Assembly: GCA_025980465.1 (NCBI GenBank)
Contig: JAICXJ010000014.1
Location: 1 to 62,209 of the forward strand
Origin: Frankiales bacterium
GTDB taxonomy: Bacteria > Actinomycetota > Actinomycetes > JAFAQI01
Direction: 5' to 3'
Length of the DNA stretch: 62,209 nt
Of the stretch, positions 1-8,879 are shown piece by piece. The position numbers and the translations under genes are program-made. The notes beneath the pieces were generated by a model. The model worked only from the letters and a program-made list of their open reading frames with translations, did not search any database and was not told the origin of the DNA. Position 1 is the first letter of the stretch, and every line of letters begins with the position of its first letter.

Positions 1-1
1 C

Positions 2-643
2 GTGGTGCCCGGCAGCGCCTGGATCACCGGAGCGAACGTCGAGGACAAGCACGCCGCCTACGTCGTACGGGGTCGAGACTTCGAGCCGGCCAGTGAGATC
101 GGAGCGGTCGAGATCCGCGACGGCGATCGGTGTGCACGTTGCGGTGGCGCCCTGTCGATCGCGCGCGGCATCGAGATCGGGCACATCTTCCAACTCGGTC
201 GCAAGTACGCCGATGTCTTCGAACTCGATGCCCAAGGCGCGGACGGTGAGCCGATCCGGATCACGATGGGTTCCTACGGCGTCGGCGTCTCGCGCGCTGT
301 CGCGGCCGTCGCCGAGCAGTCGCTCGACGAGTCGGGGTTGTGCTGGCCGGCGCAGATCGCGCCGTTCGACATCCACGTCGTCCCGGTCGGCAAGGGGGAC
401 GAGCAACTGACCGCTGCGACGAAGCTGGCCGAGGATTTGGCCGCCGCCGGCCGACGGGTACTGCTCGACGATCGGGACGGATCGGCTGGCGCGAAGTTCG
501 CCGACGCCGACCTCATCGGCATGCCGGTGATCGTGGTGGTCGGGAAGGCCCTCGCCGAGGGCAACATCGAGGTGAAGGACCGCAGGAGCGGCGAACGCCG
601 CACCATCGCCCTGGCGAACGCCGTCGCCGAACTCACCGGCTAG
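2..643 (+). CDS. proS: Prolyl-tRNA synthetase, C-terminal part (5' end outside window)
   Basis: This is the last 213 or so residues of a class II prolyl-tRNA synthetase, which charges tRNA-Pro in the cytoplasm. The visible part starts in the editing/insertion region (VVRGRDFE), then shows the class II motif 3 region around residues 72-100 (IGHIFQLGRKY, then ITMGSYGVGVSR) and an HGTP anticodon-binding domain (PFDIHVVPVG to the end). The in-frame GTG at position 2 is an internal codon, because full-length enzymes have hundreds of residues before this point. It is convergent with the DUF4439 gene and the two stop codons share one palindrome. Confidence 0.93.
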   Translation: MVPGSAWITGANVEDKHAAYVVRGRDFEPASEIGAVEIRDGDRCARCGGALSIARGIEIGHIFQLGRKYADVFELDAQGADGEPIRITMGSYGVGVSRAVAAVAEQSLDESGLCWPAQIAPFDIHVVPVGKGDEQLTAATKLAEDLAAAGRRVLLDDRDGSAGAKFADADLIGMPVIVVVGKALAEGNIEVKDRRSGERRTIALANAVAELTG

Positions 644-657
644 TGTCGTGACACTAG
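640..657. terminator. Palindrome holding both stop codons of convergent genes
   Basis: An 18-bp inverted repeat with 8-bp arms (CTAGTGTC and GACACTAG) around a GT centre. The proS stop TAG lies in the left arm and the DUF4439 stop TAG (opposite strand) in the right arm. No T-tract follows on either side, so calling it a bidirectional terminator is an inference from position. Confidence 0.5.
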
Positions 658-1073
658 GTGGGTTGGCCGGGCAGTGCCTGCGGTGCGCCCCAATGGTTGG
701 CCGCGACGGCCGAGTCGGACAGCCATCCGACGGCGAGTACGCGCACCGACGATCGCGCCGCGGCGGCAGCGGTCAGATCCCAGTAGGCATCGTTCGCGCC
801 TTGTTCGAGATGGGCGCCCAGTTGCGTCGCTGACCGACGGTTCTCGACGGCGAAGGGAAGTTGGTACGCCGCACGCGCGGCGGCCGGCCGCGCGCCCGCC
901 TGGGTGACCAGCGCGGCGAGCTGGTCGCGCCGAGTCATGTGCGTGGTGAGCCGGTCGCTGGCATACCTCTCAGCCGTCCCGGACAGATGAGCCCCGACCA
1001 CGCCGTAGCCGTACACGATGGCCTGCTCGGCAGCGAGCGCCGCTCGTAGTGCAGTGAGCTCAGTCAACTGCAC
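654..1073 (-). CDS. DUF4439 ferritin-like protein
   Basis: A 139-residue alanine-rich, probably all-helical protein resembling the DUF4439 (ferritin-like) family found between proS and rimP in many actinomycetes. Features seen: an early [20 protein letters not shown] helix with Glu and Tyr, then a [14 protein letters not shown] helix, like a four-helix bundle. The GTG start follows GAGGTGA on the minus strand, inside the end of the upstream lipoprotein gene; the two overlap by 14 bp and are probably translationally coupled. The family's biochemical function is not established; metal binding is only suggested by the fold class. Confidence 0.72.
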   Translation of the reverse strand: MQLTELTALRAALAAEQAIVYGYGVVGAHLSGTAERYASDRLTTHMTRRDQLAALVTQAGARPAAARAAYQLPFAVENRRSATQLGAHLEQGANDAYWDLTAAAAARSSVRVLAVGWLSDSAVAANHWGAPQALPGQPT

Positions 1074-1497
1074 TCACCTCATGCGAGGCCGCGATGCTCG
1101 CGAACAGCGCCGCGTTGGCGCCGGAGCGGGCCCTGATCGCAAGCCCGCGAAGCTCCGACGCACTTTGCCGCACCACCGGGATCAGCCGGCGCGGTGCCAC
1201 CGTCGACGGGGCGCTCGTCGACGGCAGTGCGCCGGCGTCGTGGAGAGCCGCGAGGTGCGTGGCATGGACGGCTCGAGCGACTTGCAGCGCGGGGAGATCG
1301 GCCACGGCCGCCCGGGCGATCGCGGCGTCGCAGGTTGCCACGATCATGCGCTCCCGGCTGGCGGCCGCCTCGACTGCCTCGGCGTCCACCGTGGCCGGCT
1401 TGGCGGTTGGTCGCCGCGCCCGGCTGTGACAGCCGGCCGTGGCGAGAAGCGCCATGCCCAGCAGGGATCTGCGGGTCAACTGACCGCTGGGTCGCAC
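1060..1497 (-). CDS. Tat-type lipoprotein of unknown function
   Basis: About 145 residues from the GTG start chosen at 1497; a TTG at 1479 is an alternative. The N-terminus has a twin arginine followed by a hydrophobic stretch and a lipobox ([16 protein letters not shown]), indicating Tat export and lipidation at the Cys. The mature part is alanine-rich and helical with no motif I recognise. It sits immediately upstream of, and overlapping, the DUF4439 gene, so the pair may act together at the membrane: an exported anchor plus a ferritin-like partner. An open frame continues upstream of the chosen start, but that part overlaps rimP and is not protein-like. Confidence 0.6.
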   Translation of the reverse strand: MRPSGQLTRRSLLGMALLATAGCHSRARRPTAKPATVDAEAVEAAASRERMIVATCDAAIARAAVADLPALQVARAVHATHLAALHDAGALPSTSAPSTVAPRRLIPVVRQSASELRGLAIRARSGANAALFASIAASHEVSAVD

Positions 1498-1545
1498 TGC
1501 ACCGAGTGTGCCATTTGTCGTGATGTACGCCGCAGGCTGCTCGAC

Positions 1546-1551
1546 TACCCT
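1546..1551 (+). promoter_or_regulatory. Leaderless-type -10 element of rimP
   Basis: TACCCT followed by exactly 6 nt and the rimP ATG; no Shine-Dalgarno sequence is present. It matches the TANNNT-N6-start pattern seen at many genes here. Confidence 0.55.
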
Positions 1552-1557
1552 GCGGCC

Positions 1558-2013
1558 ATGGCCCCGATCTCCGCGACGCGACTGCGTGAGCTGATCGAGC
1601 CTGTCGTGAGCGCTGCCGGCTACGACCTGGAGGACGTCACGACCACGACGGCCGGCAAGCGGTCGGTGGTCCGGGTTGTCGTCGATCGGGACGGCGGGGT
1701 CGACCTCGATGCGGTCGCGGAACTCTCGCGGACGGTCTCGGGAAGCCTGGACTCCGCCGACGCGAGCGGTGAGTCGCCGTACGTTCTCGAGGTCACCTCG
1801 CCCGGGGTTGATCGCCCGCTCACCGAGCCGCGGCACTGGCGGCGCAACATCGGCCGGCTCGTCGAGGCCGGCGATGTGACGGGCCGCATCCGAGCCGTTA
1901 CCGAAGACAGTGTGGTCATCGACGTTGATGGCACCGAGGCGGCGGTGGCATTCACCGAACTCGCGCCGGGCACGATCGTGGTGGAGTTCTCCCGCCCCGG
2001 GACGGCGTCATGA
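1558..2013 (+). CDS. rimP: Ribosome maturation factor RimP
   Basis: A 151-residue RimP, needed for 30S subunit maturation. The N-terminal domain shows [19 protein letters not shown] and the strand [22 protein letters not shown]; the diagnostic [20 protein letters not shown] motif lies around residues 78-98, followed by a C-terminal SH3-like domain. The ATG at 1558 is preferred over upstream in-frame starts because it matches the family N-terminus and has a -10 hexamer 6 nt upstream. It overlaps nusA by ATGA, the usual rimP-nusA coupling. Confidence 0.93.
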   Translation: MAPISATRLRELIEPVVSAAGYDLEDVTTTTAGKRSVVRVVVDRDGGVDLDAVAELSRTVSGSLDSADASGESPYVLEVTSPGVDRPLTEPRHWRRNIGRLVEAGDVTGRIRAVTEDSVVIDVDGTEAAVAFTELAPGTIVVEFSRPGTAS

Positions 2014-2999
2014 ACATCGACGTCACAGCGCTGCGCGGCCTGGTTCGCGAGAAGGACGTCTCGTTCGACACCGTGGTCGAGGCGATCGAGTCGGCGCTGC
2101 TCGCGGCGTACCAACGGACCGAAGGAGCCCAGGAGCACGCCCGCGTCGTTCTCGACCGCAAGTCGGGCGAGGTCACCGTGCTGGCGCAGGAGCTCGACGA
2201 GTCCGGTGAGGTGATCCGGGAGTACGACGACACCCCGGGCGACTTCGGCCGGATCGCCGCCATGACGGCGAAGCAGGTGATCATGTCGCGGCTTCGTGAT
2301 CACGCTCAGGAAACCACCTACGGCGAGTACGTCGGCAAGGAGGGCGACCTGGTTTCCGGCGTCGTACAGCACCACTCGGCGATGCGGGCCGACGGCCCGG
2401 TCTTCGTCGATCTGGGCGACGTTGAAGGTGTGCTGCCGCCGGGCGAGCAGGTCCCCGGCGAGCGTTACGTCCACGGCGAGCGGCTTCGCTGCCTGGTGGT
2501 GAGCGTTCACAAGGGCCCGCGTGGCGCGCAGATTACGTTGTCCCGAACTCACCCCAACCTGGTCAAGAAGCTGTTCGCCATGGAGGTGCCGGAGATCGCG
2601 GACGGCACGGTTGAGATCGCCGCGATAGCGCGTGAAGCAGGACATCGCACGAAGGTGGCCGTCCGCTCGAACTCACCGTCGGTACGTGCGCGCGGAGCCT
2701 GCATCGGCCCGATGGGGGCACGAGTGCGCGCCGTGGTGACCGAACTGCACGGCGAGAAGATCGATATCGTCGACTGGGATCCCGACCCCGCGACCTTCGT
2801 CGGCAACGCACTTTCCCCCGCTCAGGTAGCGAGCGTGAGCGTCGTCGATGAGGCGAATCGCGCCGCCCGCGTGATCGTCCCGGACTTCCAGTTGTCGCTC
2901 GCGATCGGCAAAGAGGGACAGAACGCCCGGCTGGCAAACCGGCTGACCGGTTGGCGGATCGATATTCGGCCGGACAACGAAACCGGCCCGCAGGGCTAG
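2010..2999 (+). CDS. nusA: Transcription termination/antitermination factor NusA
   Basis: A 329-residue NusA of the short actinobacterial type: N-terminal RNA polymerase-binding domain (about residues 1-110), S1 domain (around [16 protein letters not shown]), KH1 and KH2 ([20 protein letters not shown] around 215, and [20 protein letters not shown] around 295-315). There are no C-terminal acidic repeats. It is cytoplasmic and associates with elongating polymerase and nascent RNA. The start overlaps the rimP stop (ATGA). ylxR follows 8 bp after the stop. Confidence 0.95.
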   Translation: MNIDVTALRGLVREKDVSFDTVVEAIESALLAAYQRTEGAQEHARVVLDRKSGEVTVLAQELDESGEVIREYDDTPGDFGRIAAMTAKQVIMSRLRDHAQETTYGEYVGKEGDLVSGVVQHHSAMRADGPVFVDLGDVEGVLPPGEQVPGERYVHGERLRCLVVSVHKGPRGAQITLSRTHPNLVKKLFAMEVPEIADGTVEIAAIAREAGHRTKVAVRSNSPSVRARGACIGPMGARVRAVVTELHGEKIDIVDWDPDPATFVGNALSPAQVASVSVVDEANRAARVIVPDFQLSLAIGKEGQNARLANRLTGWRIDIRPDNETGPQG

Positions 3000-3002
3000 A
3001 CT
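2997..3002 (+). promoter_or_regulatory. Possible -10 element of ylxR
   Basis: TAGACT overlaps the nusA stop codon, 5 nt before the ylxR ATG. It may give a separate leaderless transcript inside the operon. Confidence 0.3.
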
Positions 3003-3007
3003 GCTCG

Positions 3008-3334
3008 ATGACTAGGCGGGCTGAGCCGGTCCGCACCTGTGTCGGGTGCCGGGTCAAGTGCGTCAAGTCAGATCTGCTGCGCGTCGTCGCGGTCGGGGAT
3101 TCAGTCGTCCCGGACCCGCGAGGCCGGATGCCGGGACGTGGTGCGCATCTGCACCCCGATCCGGACTGCCTCGCGTTGGCGGAGCGTCGCCGAGCGTTTC
3201 CGCGGGCGCTTCGCCTAGCCGGACCGCTCGATGCGACGGCCGTCGGGCAGTACGTCGCGGCGGCAGCACAGCACAGCAGCACAGCAACGGCAGCACAGCA
3301 CAGCCAGTCCCAACAGAGTGGAACGACACGATGA
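3008..3334 (+). CDS. ylxR: YlxR (DUF448) RNA-binding protein
   Basis: A 108-residue YlxR-family protein, a small nucleic-acid-binding protein nearly always encoded between nusA and infB. Motifs seen: PVRTCVGCRVKCVKSDLLRV at the N-terminus and DPRGRMPGRGAHLHPDPDC in the middle, followed by a basic helix (RRRAFPRALR). I start at ATG 3008, since the frame upstream overlaps nusA. The last 25 or so residues are low-complexity (AAQHSSTATAAQHSQSQQSG), encoded by a CAGCACAG-rich repeat and probably dispensable. Confidence 0.88.
   Translation: MTRRAEPVRTCVGCRVKCVKSDLLRVVAVGDSVVPDPRGRMPGRGAHLHPDPDCLALAERRRAFPRALRLAGPLDATAVGQYVAAAAQHSSTATAAQHSQSQQSGTTR
3264..3304 (+). repeat. CAGCACAG short repeats in the ylxR tail
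   Basis: Repeated cagcacag units in the 3' end of ylxR, encoding the Ala/Gln/His/Ser-rich C-terminus. Likely arose by slippage. Confidence 0.6.
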
Positions 3335-3419
3335 GCGCTCGATGAGCCAGCACCGATGAGTACCACCGTGCACTAGCAGCGGCTTGCGGTTATCCCGTGG
3401 GCCACCAGAAGGAGAGTTC

Positions 3420-6146
3420 GTGGCCAAGGAGCGGGTATCCGCACTCGCCAAGCAGATTGGCATGCCGTCAAAGCAGCTCATCGAGTGGCTGAACAACAAC
3501 GGCGAGTACGTCAAGACGCCGTCGTCGACCGTGGAAGCGCCGGTCGTCGCCAAGGTCCTAGCAGCATTTCCGGTCGTCGAGGCGGCGCCGAAGCCGGCGA
3601 AGAAGACCGCCGCGAAGAAGACCGCCGCCGCGCCCGAGCCGGCGGTCGAGGTGCCGGCGCCCGCGTCTGATCCCGAGCCGGTGCTCACCTCCGAGTTGCC
3701 GGCCGCGCCCTCGGCTCCGGCGGAGCCGCAGGCTCCCGCCGCGCTGAGCGAGCCGACGCCGACGCCGCCCACCACGCTGCCGCCCGCGGCTCCCCGCCCC
3801 GGGGCGCCGCGTCCGGCGGGCAACAACCCCTTCACGACGCGCCCGGCGGGCAACAACCCCTTCACCACCCGCGACCGGCCGGCACCGGTGACCCGCCCGG
3901 GACCCGGGCAGATGCCGCCGCGACCAGGCGGGGCTCGTCCCGGTCCCGGGATGATGCCGCCGCGCCCGATAGGGCGTCCCGGCGGCCCGGGTGGTCCCGG
4001 TGGTCCCGGTGGCGGCGGCCGGCCCGGTCAGGGTGGCTTCGCCGGTCGTCCGGGTGGCGGACCCGGTGGGGGCGGCGGTGGCGGTGGCGGCTACGGCCAG
4101 CGCGGCGGCGGTCAGGGTGGTGGTCCCGGCGGCGGTGTCGGTGCTCCGGGCCGTCCCGGCGGCTTTGGCGGCCGCCCCGGCGGTCCGGGCGGACGTGGGC
4201 GTGGCGCCCCGACGCAGGGCGCGTTCGGGCGTGGCCCGGGTGGTCGGCCGGCGCGCGGTCGCAAGTCGAAGAAGCAGCGCCGTCAAGAGTTCGACAACAT
4301 GCAGGCGCCGACCATCGGTGGCGTCCAGGTCCCGCGCGGCAACGGCGAGCAGATCAGGCTTCCCCGCGGCGCGAGCCTGGCCGACTTCGCGGATCGCATT
4401 GGCGCCAACCCGGGCTCGTTGGTCCAGGTGGTCTTCACCCAGCTCGGCGAGATGGTGACCGCAACCCAGTCGGCGCCCGAGGAGACCCTCCAGCTGCTCG
4501 GTACGGAGCTCGGTTGGGAAGTCCGGATCGTCACTCCCGAAGAGGAGGACGCCGAGATCCTCTCGCGCTTCGACCTGGAGTTCGATGCCGCGGAGTCAGA
4601 GGACGATCTGGTGGCGCGGGCGCCGGTGGTCACGGTCATGGGTCATGTCGACCATGGAAAGACCAAGCTGCTCGACGCGATTCGGCAGACCGACACGATG
4701 GCTCGTGAGCACGGCGGCATCACTCAGCACATCGGTGCCTACCAGGTCCACACCACGGTCGAGGACAAGGACCGGACGCTCACCTTCATCGACACCCCCG
4801 GACACGAGGCGTTCACCGCCATGCGGGCTCGCGGCGCGCAGGTCACCGACATCGCCGTCCTCGTGGTCGCGGCTGACGACGGCGTGATGCCCCAAACAAT
4901 CGAGGCACTCAACCACGCCCAGGCTGCCGAAGTGCCAATCGTGGTTGCCGTCAACAAGATCGACAAGGATGACGCGGATCCGGCGAAGGTCCGTGGCCAG
5001 CTGACGGAGTACGGCCTGGTCGCTGAGGAGTACGGCGGCGACACGCTGTTCATCGATGTCTCGGCGAAGTCCGAGCTGAACCTGGACAAGCTGCTCGAAG
5101 CAGTCGCACTGACCGCCGACGCCGCTCTCGACCTTCGTGCCAACCCGAACCGTTCCGCCGAGGGCGTCGCGATCGAGGCCCATCTCGACCGCGGCCGCGG
5201 TCCGGTGGCAACTGTGCTGGTCCAGCGGGGCACGTTGCGGGTCGGTGACTCGATCGTCGCAGGCGACGCCTTCGGACGCGTGCGCGCGATGCTCGACGAG
5301 AACGGTGACTCGCTCGACGAAGCTGGTCCGTCGCGACCGGTCCAGGTGCTGGGCTTTACCAGCGTCCCGGGCGCCGGGGACAACTTCCTCGTCGTGCCTG
5401 AGGACCGCGTCGCGAGGCAGATCGCCGAGCAGCGCCAGGCGCGGGAGCGGTTTGCCGAGCTCGCCAAGGGTCGCGGCCGGATGACGCTAGAGGATGTCCT
5501 CGAGCGGATTCAGCAGGGCGAGGTCAACCAGCTCAACCTCATCCTCAAGGGCGACGTCTCCGGGTCGGTGGAGGCCCTCGAGGACGCGCTGCTCAACATC
5601 GAGGTCGGTGCCGAGAACGAGGTCGGACTTCGCATCATCGGTCGTGGGGTCGGTGCGATCACCGAAAACGACATCAACCTCGCCCGGGCGTCGGACGCCG
5701 TAGTCATCGGCTACAACGTCCGCCCCGAGGGCAAGGCACGCGAGCTCGCCGAGCGCGAGAAGGTCGACGTCCGCTTCTACTCCGTCATCTACGCCGCTAT
5801 CGACGACGTGGAAAGCGCGCTCAAGGGGATGCTCAAGCCGGAGTTCGAGGAAGTCCAGCTTGGTACCGCCGAGATTCGCGAGATCTTCCGGTCGAGCAAG
5901 GTGGGCAACATCGCGGGTTGCATCGTGCGGAGCGGCACCATCGTCCGAAACTCGAAGGCCCGGCTGGTACGCGATGGCGCGGTTGTCGCCGACAACCTGT
6001 CGATCTCGACCCTGCGGCGCTTCAAGGACGATGCGACCGAGGTCCGGGAAGGCTTCGAGTGCGGTATCAGTCTCGGTAACTACAACGACATCAACGTCGA
6101 CGACGTGATCGAGACCTTCGAGCTGCGCGAGAAGCCGAGGGTCTAA
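3420..6146 (+). CDS. infB: Translation initiation factor IF-2
   Basis: A 908-residue IF-2, the GTPase that places fMet-tRNA on the 30S subunit and promotes subunit joining. GTG 3420 is chosen because AGAAGGAGAG lies just upstream and [17 protein letters not shown] is the conserved IF2-N start. Next come an Ala/Pro-rich linker, a very Gly/Arg/Pro-rich segment (about residues 185-280), a [16 protein letters not shown] stretch, the G domain with GHVDHGKT (about 407), DTPGHEAF and NKIDKDD, then domains II, III and the C-terminal tRNA-binding domain. The linker contains an exact [10 protein letters not shown] duplication. Confidence 0.97.
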   Translation: MAKERVSALAKQIGMPSKQLIEWLNNNGEYVKTPSSTVEAPVVAKVLAAFPVVEAAPKPAKKTAAKKTAAAPEPAVEVPAPASDPEPVLTSELPAAPSAPAEPQAPAALSEPTPTPPTTLPPAAPRPGAPRPAGNNPFTTRPAGNNPFTTRDRPAPVTRPGPGQMPPRPGGARPGPGMMPPRPIGRPGGPGGPGGPGGGGRPGQGGFAGRPGGGPGGGGGGGGGYGQRGGGQGGGPGGGVGAPGRPGGFGGRPGGPGGRGRGAPTQGAFGRGPGGRPARGRKSKKQRRQEFDNMQAPTIGGVQVPRGNGEQIRLPRGASLADFADRIGANPGSLVQVVFTQLGEMVTATQSAPEETLQLLGTELGWEVRIVTPEEEDAEILSRFDLEFDAAESEDDLVARAPVVTVMGHVDHGKTKLLDAIRQTDTMAREHGGITQHIGAYQVHTTVEDKDRTLTFIDTPGHEAFTAMRARGAQVTDIAVLVVAADDGVMPQTIEALNHAQAAEVPIVVAVNKIDKDDADPAKVRGQLTEYGLVAEEYGGDTLFIDVSAKSELNLDKLLEAVALTADAALDLRANPNRSAEGVAIEAHLDRGRGPVATVLVQRGTLRVGDSIVAGDAFGRVRAMLDENGDSLDEAGPSRPVQVLGFTSVPGAGDNFLVVPEDRVARQIAEQRQARERFAELAKGRGRMTLEDVLERIQQGEVNQLNLILKGDVSGSVEALEDALLNIEVGAENEVGLRIIGRGVGAITENDINLARASDAVVIGYNVRPEGKARELAEREKVDVRFYSVIYAAIDDVESALKGMLKPEFEEVQLGTAEIREIFRSSKVGNIAGCIVRSGTIVRNSKARLVRDGAVVADNLSISTLRRFKDDATEVREGFECGISLGNYNDINVDDVIETFELREKPRV
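3813..3872 (+). repeat. 30-bp tandem duplication in infB
   Basis: Two copies of a 30-bp unit starting ccggcgggcaac at 3813 and 3843, each encoding [10 protein letters not shown]. It is in frame and lies in the disordered linker. Confidence 0.9.
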
Positions 6147-6187
6147 TGCACCACAGCACCTAGGTCGCGGACAGCAAGGACAGCGTG

Positions 6188-6613
6188 ATGGTTGATGCCC
6201 CTCGCGCCCGCCGGATGGCGGTGCGCGTGAAGGAGATCGTCGCCGATCAGATCGAGCACCGGGTCAAGGATCCGCGGCTCGGCCTGGTGACGGTCACCGA
6301 CGCGCGGCTGAGCCCGGATCTGCGCGAGGCGACCATCTTTTGGACGGTGTGGGGCGACGACGCGGTGCGCGCCGACAGTGCGGCCGCACTGGAGAGCGCC
6401 AAGGGCGCGATCCGTAGCGCGGTCGGTCGGGCCACCGGTCTGAAGCACACCCCGAGCATCACGTTCGTGCTCGATGCCATCCCGGAGAACGCCCAGCACA
6501 TCGAGGAGGTTCTCGCCCGCGCCCACCAGCAGGACGAGCGGGTCCACGAGGCTGCCAGAAATGCGGTGCACGCCGGTGACGCCGACCCATACCGCCACGA
6601 CGATGACGAATGA
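6188..6613 (+). CDS. rbfA: Ribosome-binding factor A
   Basis: About 141 residues. RbfA is a KH-fold cold-shock factor acting in late 16S rRNA 5' end maturation. Matching features: RARRMAVRVKEIVADQIEHR at the N-terminus, KDPRLGLVTVTDARLSPDLR, and TPSITFVLDAIPENAQHIEEVL near the C-terminus. A GTG directly before the ATG (6185) could also serve as the start. It follows infB by about 40 bp and overlaps truB by 4 bp (ATGA), in the standard infB-rbfA-truB order. Confidence 0.93.
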   Translation: MVDAPRARRMAVRVKEIVADQIEHRVKDPRLGLVTVTDARLSPDLREATIFWTVWGDDAVRADSAAALESAKGAIRSAVGRATGLKHTPSITFVLDAIPENAQHIEEVLARAHQQDERVHEAARNAVHAGDADPYRHDDDE

Positions 6614-7491
6614 CCGACGGTCTCATCGTCGTCGACAAGCCACCGGGCTGGACGTCGCATGACGTCGTCGCACGCATGCGACGGATCGCCGGTACCCGAC
6701 GGGTCGGGCACGCCGGCACCCTCGACCCGATGGCGACCGGTGTCCTGATACTCGGGGTCGGTCAGGCCACTCGGCTGCTCGGCCACCTCGCCTTGCACGA
6801 CAAGGAGTACCAGGCCACCATCCGGCTTGGCGTCGCAACGACGACCGACGACGCCGACGGCGAAGTCAGCGCCGAAGCGGACGACGAGTCGCTAGAGCGG
6901 GTCACCGACGCGAAGATCGCGGCAGCGATGAAGCGTCTCACCGGAGCCGGCGAACAGGTCCCATCGTCGGTCTCCGCGATCAAGGTCGACGGCGTGCGTG
7001 CCTACAAACGGGTCCGTGACGGCGAGCAGGTGGAGTTGTCGGCCCGGCCAGTTCACGTCGAGCGATTTGATCTGCTGGAACGCAGGGCTCACGATCTCGA
7101 CGTCGAGGTCAGCTGCTCGACCGGGACCTACGTGCGGGCGCTCGCCCGGGACCTCGGCGCCGCGCTCGGAGTGGGTGCTCATCTCACCCGGCTTCGCCGT
7201 ACCCGAGTTGGGCCCTTTCATCTGAGCATCGCGAACGGGATCGACGAGCTGGAGGAGACGCTGCAGATCATTCCGATCGCCGAAGCCGCGACCGCTGTGT
7301 TTCCAGCGGTCATGGTCACCGAAGAAGAAGCGGCGCGCATCATGCACGGTCAACGACTCGTGCTCGACATCGAGCAGCCGACGACTGCGGTTCTCGCACC
7401 CGGGAACCGGCTGATCGCTCTCGTCGAGCTTCGGGACGGCGTGGCGCAGCCGATCGCCGTCTTCGCCGCCCAGGCAGACTTGTCCTCGTGA
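6610..7491 (+). CDS. truB: tRNA pseudouridine(55) synthase TruB
   Basis: A 293-residue TruB, which converts U55 to pseudouridine in the T-loop of tRNAs. N-terminus GLIVVDKPPGWTSHDVV; catalytic aspartate motif GHAGTLDPMATGVL at about residues 36-49; later YVRALARDLGAALGVGAHL and a PUA-like C-terminal domain. The ATG overlaps the rbfA stop. ribF follows after a 24-bp gap. Confidence 0.95.
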   Translation: MTDGLIVVDKPPGWTSHDVVARMRRIAGTRRVGHAGTLDPMATGVLILGVGQATRLLGHLALHDKEYQATIRLGVATTTDDADGEVSAEADDESLERVTDAKIAAAMKRLTGAGEQVPSSVSAIKVDGVRAYKRVRDGEQVELSARPVHVERFDLLERRAHDLDVEVSCSTGTYVRALARDLGAALGVGAHLTRLRRTRVGPFHLSIANGIDELEETLQIIPIAEAATAVFPAVMVTEEEAARIMHGQRLVLDIEQPTTAVLAPGNRLIALVELRDGVAQPIAVFAAQADLSS

Positions 7492-7515
7492 GGCCGCGCA
7501 GATGAGTGTCACCAG

Positions 7516-8397
7516 ATGAGCTCGGGCACTGTGGTCCCGATCGGGATCTTCGACGGCGTCCACCGTGGCCATCAGCTGGTGTTGCAGCGGGCAGTTGCCG
7601 CCGCTCGTGACCGGGACCTGCGGGTCGCCGTGATCACGTTCGATCCGCACCCGGTCGCGATCCTTCGTCCGGAAGCGATGCCGTTGATGCTGACGACGCT
7701 GCCACGACGGATCGAGCTGCTGAAGGACAACGGTGCTGACGAGGTCGTGGTGCTCGAGTTCAGCCTGGAGCTGTCCAAGCAACCCCCCGAGGAGTTCATC
7801 GAAGACACCCTGCTCGGCCGTCTCGCCGCGAAGCGGATCGTGGTCGGCCAGAACTTCCGCTTCGGCCACCGAGCCGCGGGCGACGCCGCGCTGCTGCGCA
7901 AATACGACCTCGAGGTCGACGACGTTCCGCTGCTGGCCGGTGTCGAGACGATCTCCTCGAGCTACATCCGCGAGCAGATCGCCCAGGGCGACGTCGCGGC
8001 GGCCGCGATCGCGCTGGGGCGACCGCACTTCGTCGAGGGCCCGGTGGTCCGTGGCGACGCCCGAGGACGGTCCCTCGGCTTTCCGACGGCCAACGTCGGA
8101 GTCGACCACCGGATCGCGATCCCGCGGGATGGGGTGTACGCCGGACACGTGCGACGGGCGAGCGGTCAGCGCAGCATCGCGGCGATCAGCGTCGGGACGA
8201 ATCCGACCTTCGACGGCGTCCACCGCCGGGTCGAGGCGTACATCATCGACGAAGGTCATGAACTCGAGCTCTACGACGAGCACGTGATGATCGAGTTCGC
8301 CGAGCGGCTTCGCGGAATGGAGAAGTTCGCGAGCGTGGACGATCTGGTCGCCCAGATGGCAGCAGACGTCGCCGCCGCCCGGGCTCGGCTACACTGA
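7516..8397 (+). CDS. ribF: Bifunctional riboflavin kinase/FAD synthetase
   Basis: A 293-residue RibF, which phosphorylates riboflavin to FMN and adenylates it to FAD. The N-terminal nucleotidyltransferase half shows IGIFDGVHRGHQ and a later SSSYIREQIAQGDVAAA; the C-terminal kinase half shows RGRSLGFPTANVGV, SVGTNPTFDG and IIDEGHELELYDE. The protein begins almost directly at the first beta strand, lacking the 15-20 residue N-terminal lead present in many actinobacterial homologues. The start is uncertain by a few codons. Confidence 0.95.
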   Translation: MSSGTVVPIGIFDGVHRGHQLVLQRAVAAARDRDLRVAVITFDPHPVAILRPEAMPLMLTTLPRRIELLKDNGADEVVVLEFSLELSKQPPEEFIEDTLLGRLAAKRIVVGQNFRFGHRAAGDAALLRKYDLEVDDVPLLAGVETISSSYIREQIAQGDVAAAAIALGRPHFVEGPVVRGDARGRSLGFPTANVGVDHRIAIPRDGVYAGHVRRASGQRSIAAISVGTNPTFDGVHRRVEAYIIDEGHELELYDEHVMIEFAERLRGMEKFASVDDLVAQMAADVAAARARLH

Positions 8398-8462
8398 TCG
8401 TCGTACTAGACCGTCTGCCCCTGTGGTGTAACCCTGCGGGCTGATATCTCGGGAGTCCACGA

Positions 8463-8732
8463 GTGCCGCTCGACGCCGCCGTCAAGCAACAAATCATCAG
8501 CGAGTACGCCACCGGCGACGGTGACACCGGCTCTCCCGAGGTGCAGGTCGCGCTGCTGTCGCGGCGAATCTCCGACCTCACCGAGCACATGAAAGTCCAC
8601 AAGCACGACTTCCACACTCAACGTGGTCTGTTGCTTCTCGTCGGCCGTCGCCGGCGGATGTTGCGCTACCTCGAGAGCACGGACGTGCAGCGCTATCGCG
8701 CACTGATCGAGCGACTCGGCTTGCGCCGCTAG
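8463..8732 (+). CDS. rpsO: 30S ribosomal protein S15
   Basis: An 89-residue S15 that binds the central domain of 16S rRNA. It contains the conserved [28 protein letters not shown] and [12 protein letters not shown]. The GTG start has a CGGGAG ribosome-binding site 8 nt upstream. It is followed by pnp, an arrangement conserved in many bacteria, with a large hairpin in the 147-nt gap. Confidence 0.97.
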   Translation: MPLDAAVKQQIISEYATGDGDTGSPEVQVALLSRRISDLTEHMKVHKHDFHTQRGLLLLVGRRRRMLRYLESTDVQRYRALIERLGLRR

Positions 8733-8747
8733 CCCGATCCCGATACC

Positions 8748-8859
8748 GCGCGCTGGCCGAAGGTGACGAGCGCCGGTCCTCGGTAGTGGCGGCCGGGCCA
8801 CCCAGACGTCCGTCCGCTTCGATCGATGACCGGGCCCGCCTTCGAATCGGCCAGCGCGC
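8748..8859 (+). promoter_or_regulatory. Long stem-loop in the rpsO-pnp gap (candidate RNase III processing site)
   Basis: Two 13-nt arms are perfectly complementary: GCGCGCTGGCCGA at 8748-8760 and TCGGCCAGCGCGC at 8847-8859, with an 86-nt intervening segment that holds further GC-rich pairing. In E. coli and Streptomyces the rpsO-pnp intergenic RNA is known to form a hairpin cut by RNase III, through which PNPase autoregulates. That this one works the same way is an inference. Confidence 0.75.
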
Positions 8860-8879
8860 CGAAGAGAACGGAGGCCGGA

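Noticed and set aside
6892-8283. 463-codon open frame on the minus strand across truB and ribF
   Set aside because: It is the mirror of two well-supported genes in a high-GC genome; its translation is Arg/Asp/His-rich without any motif.
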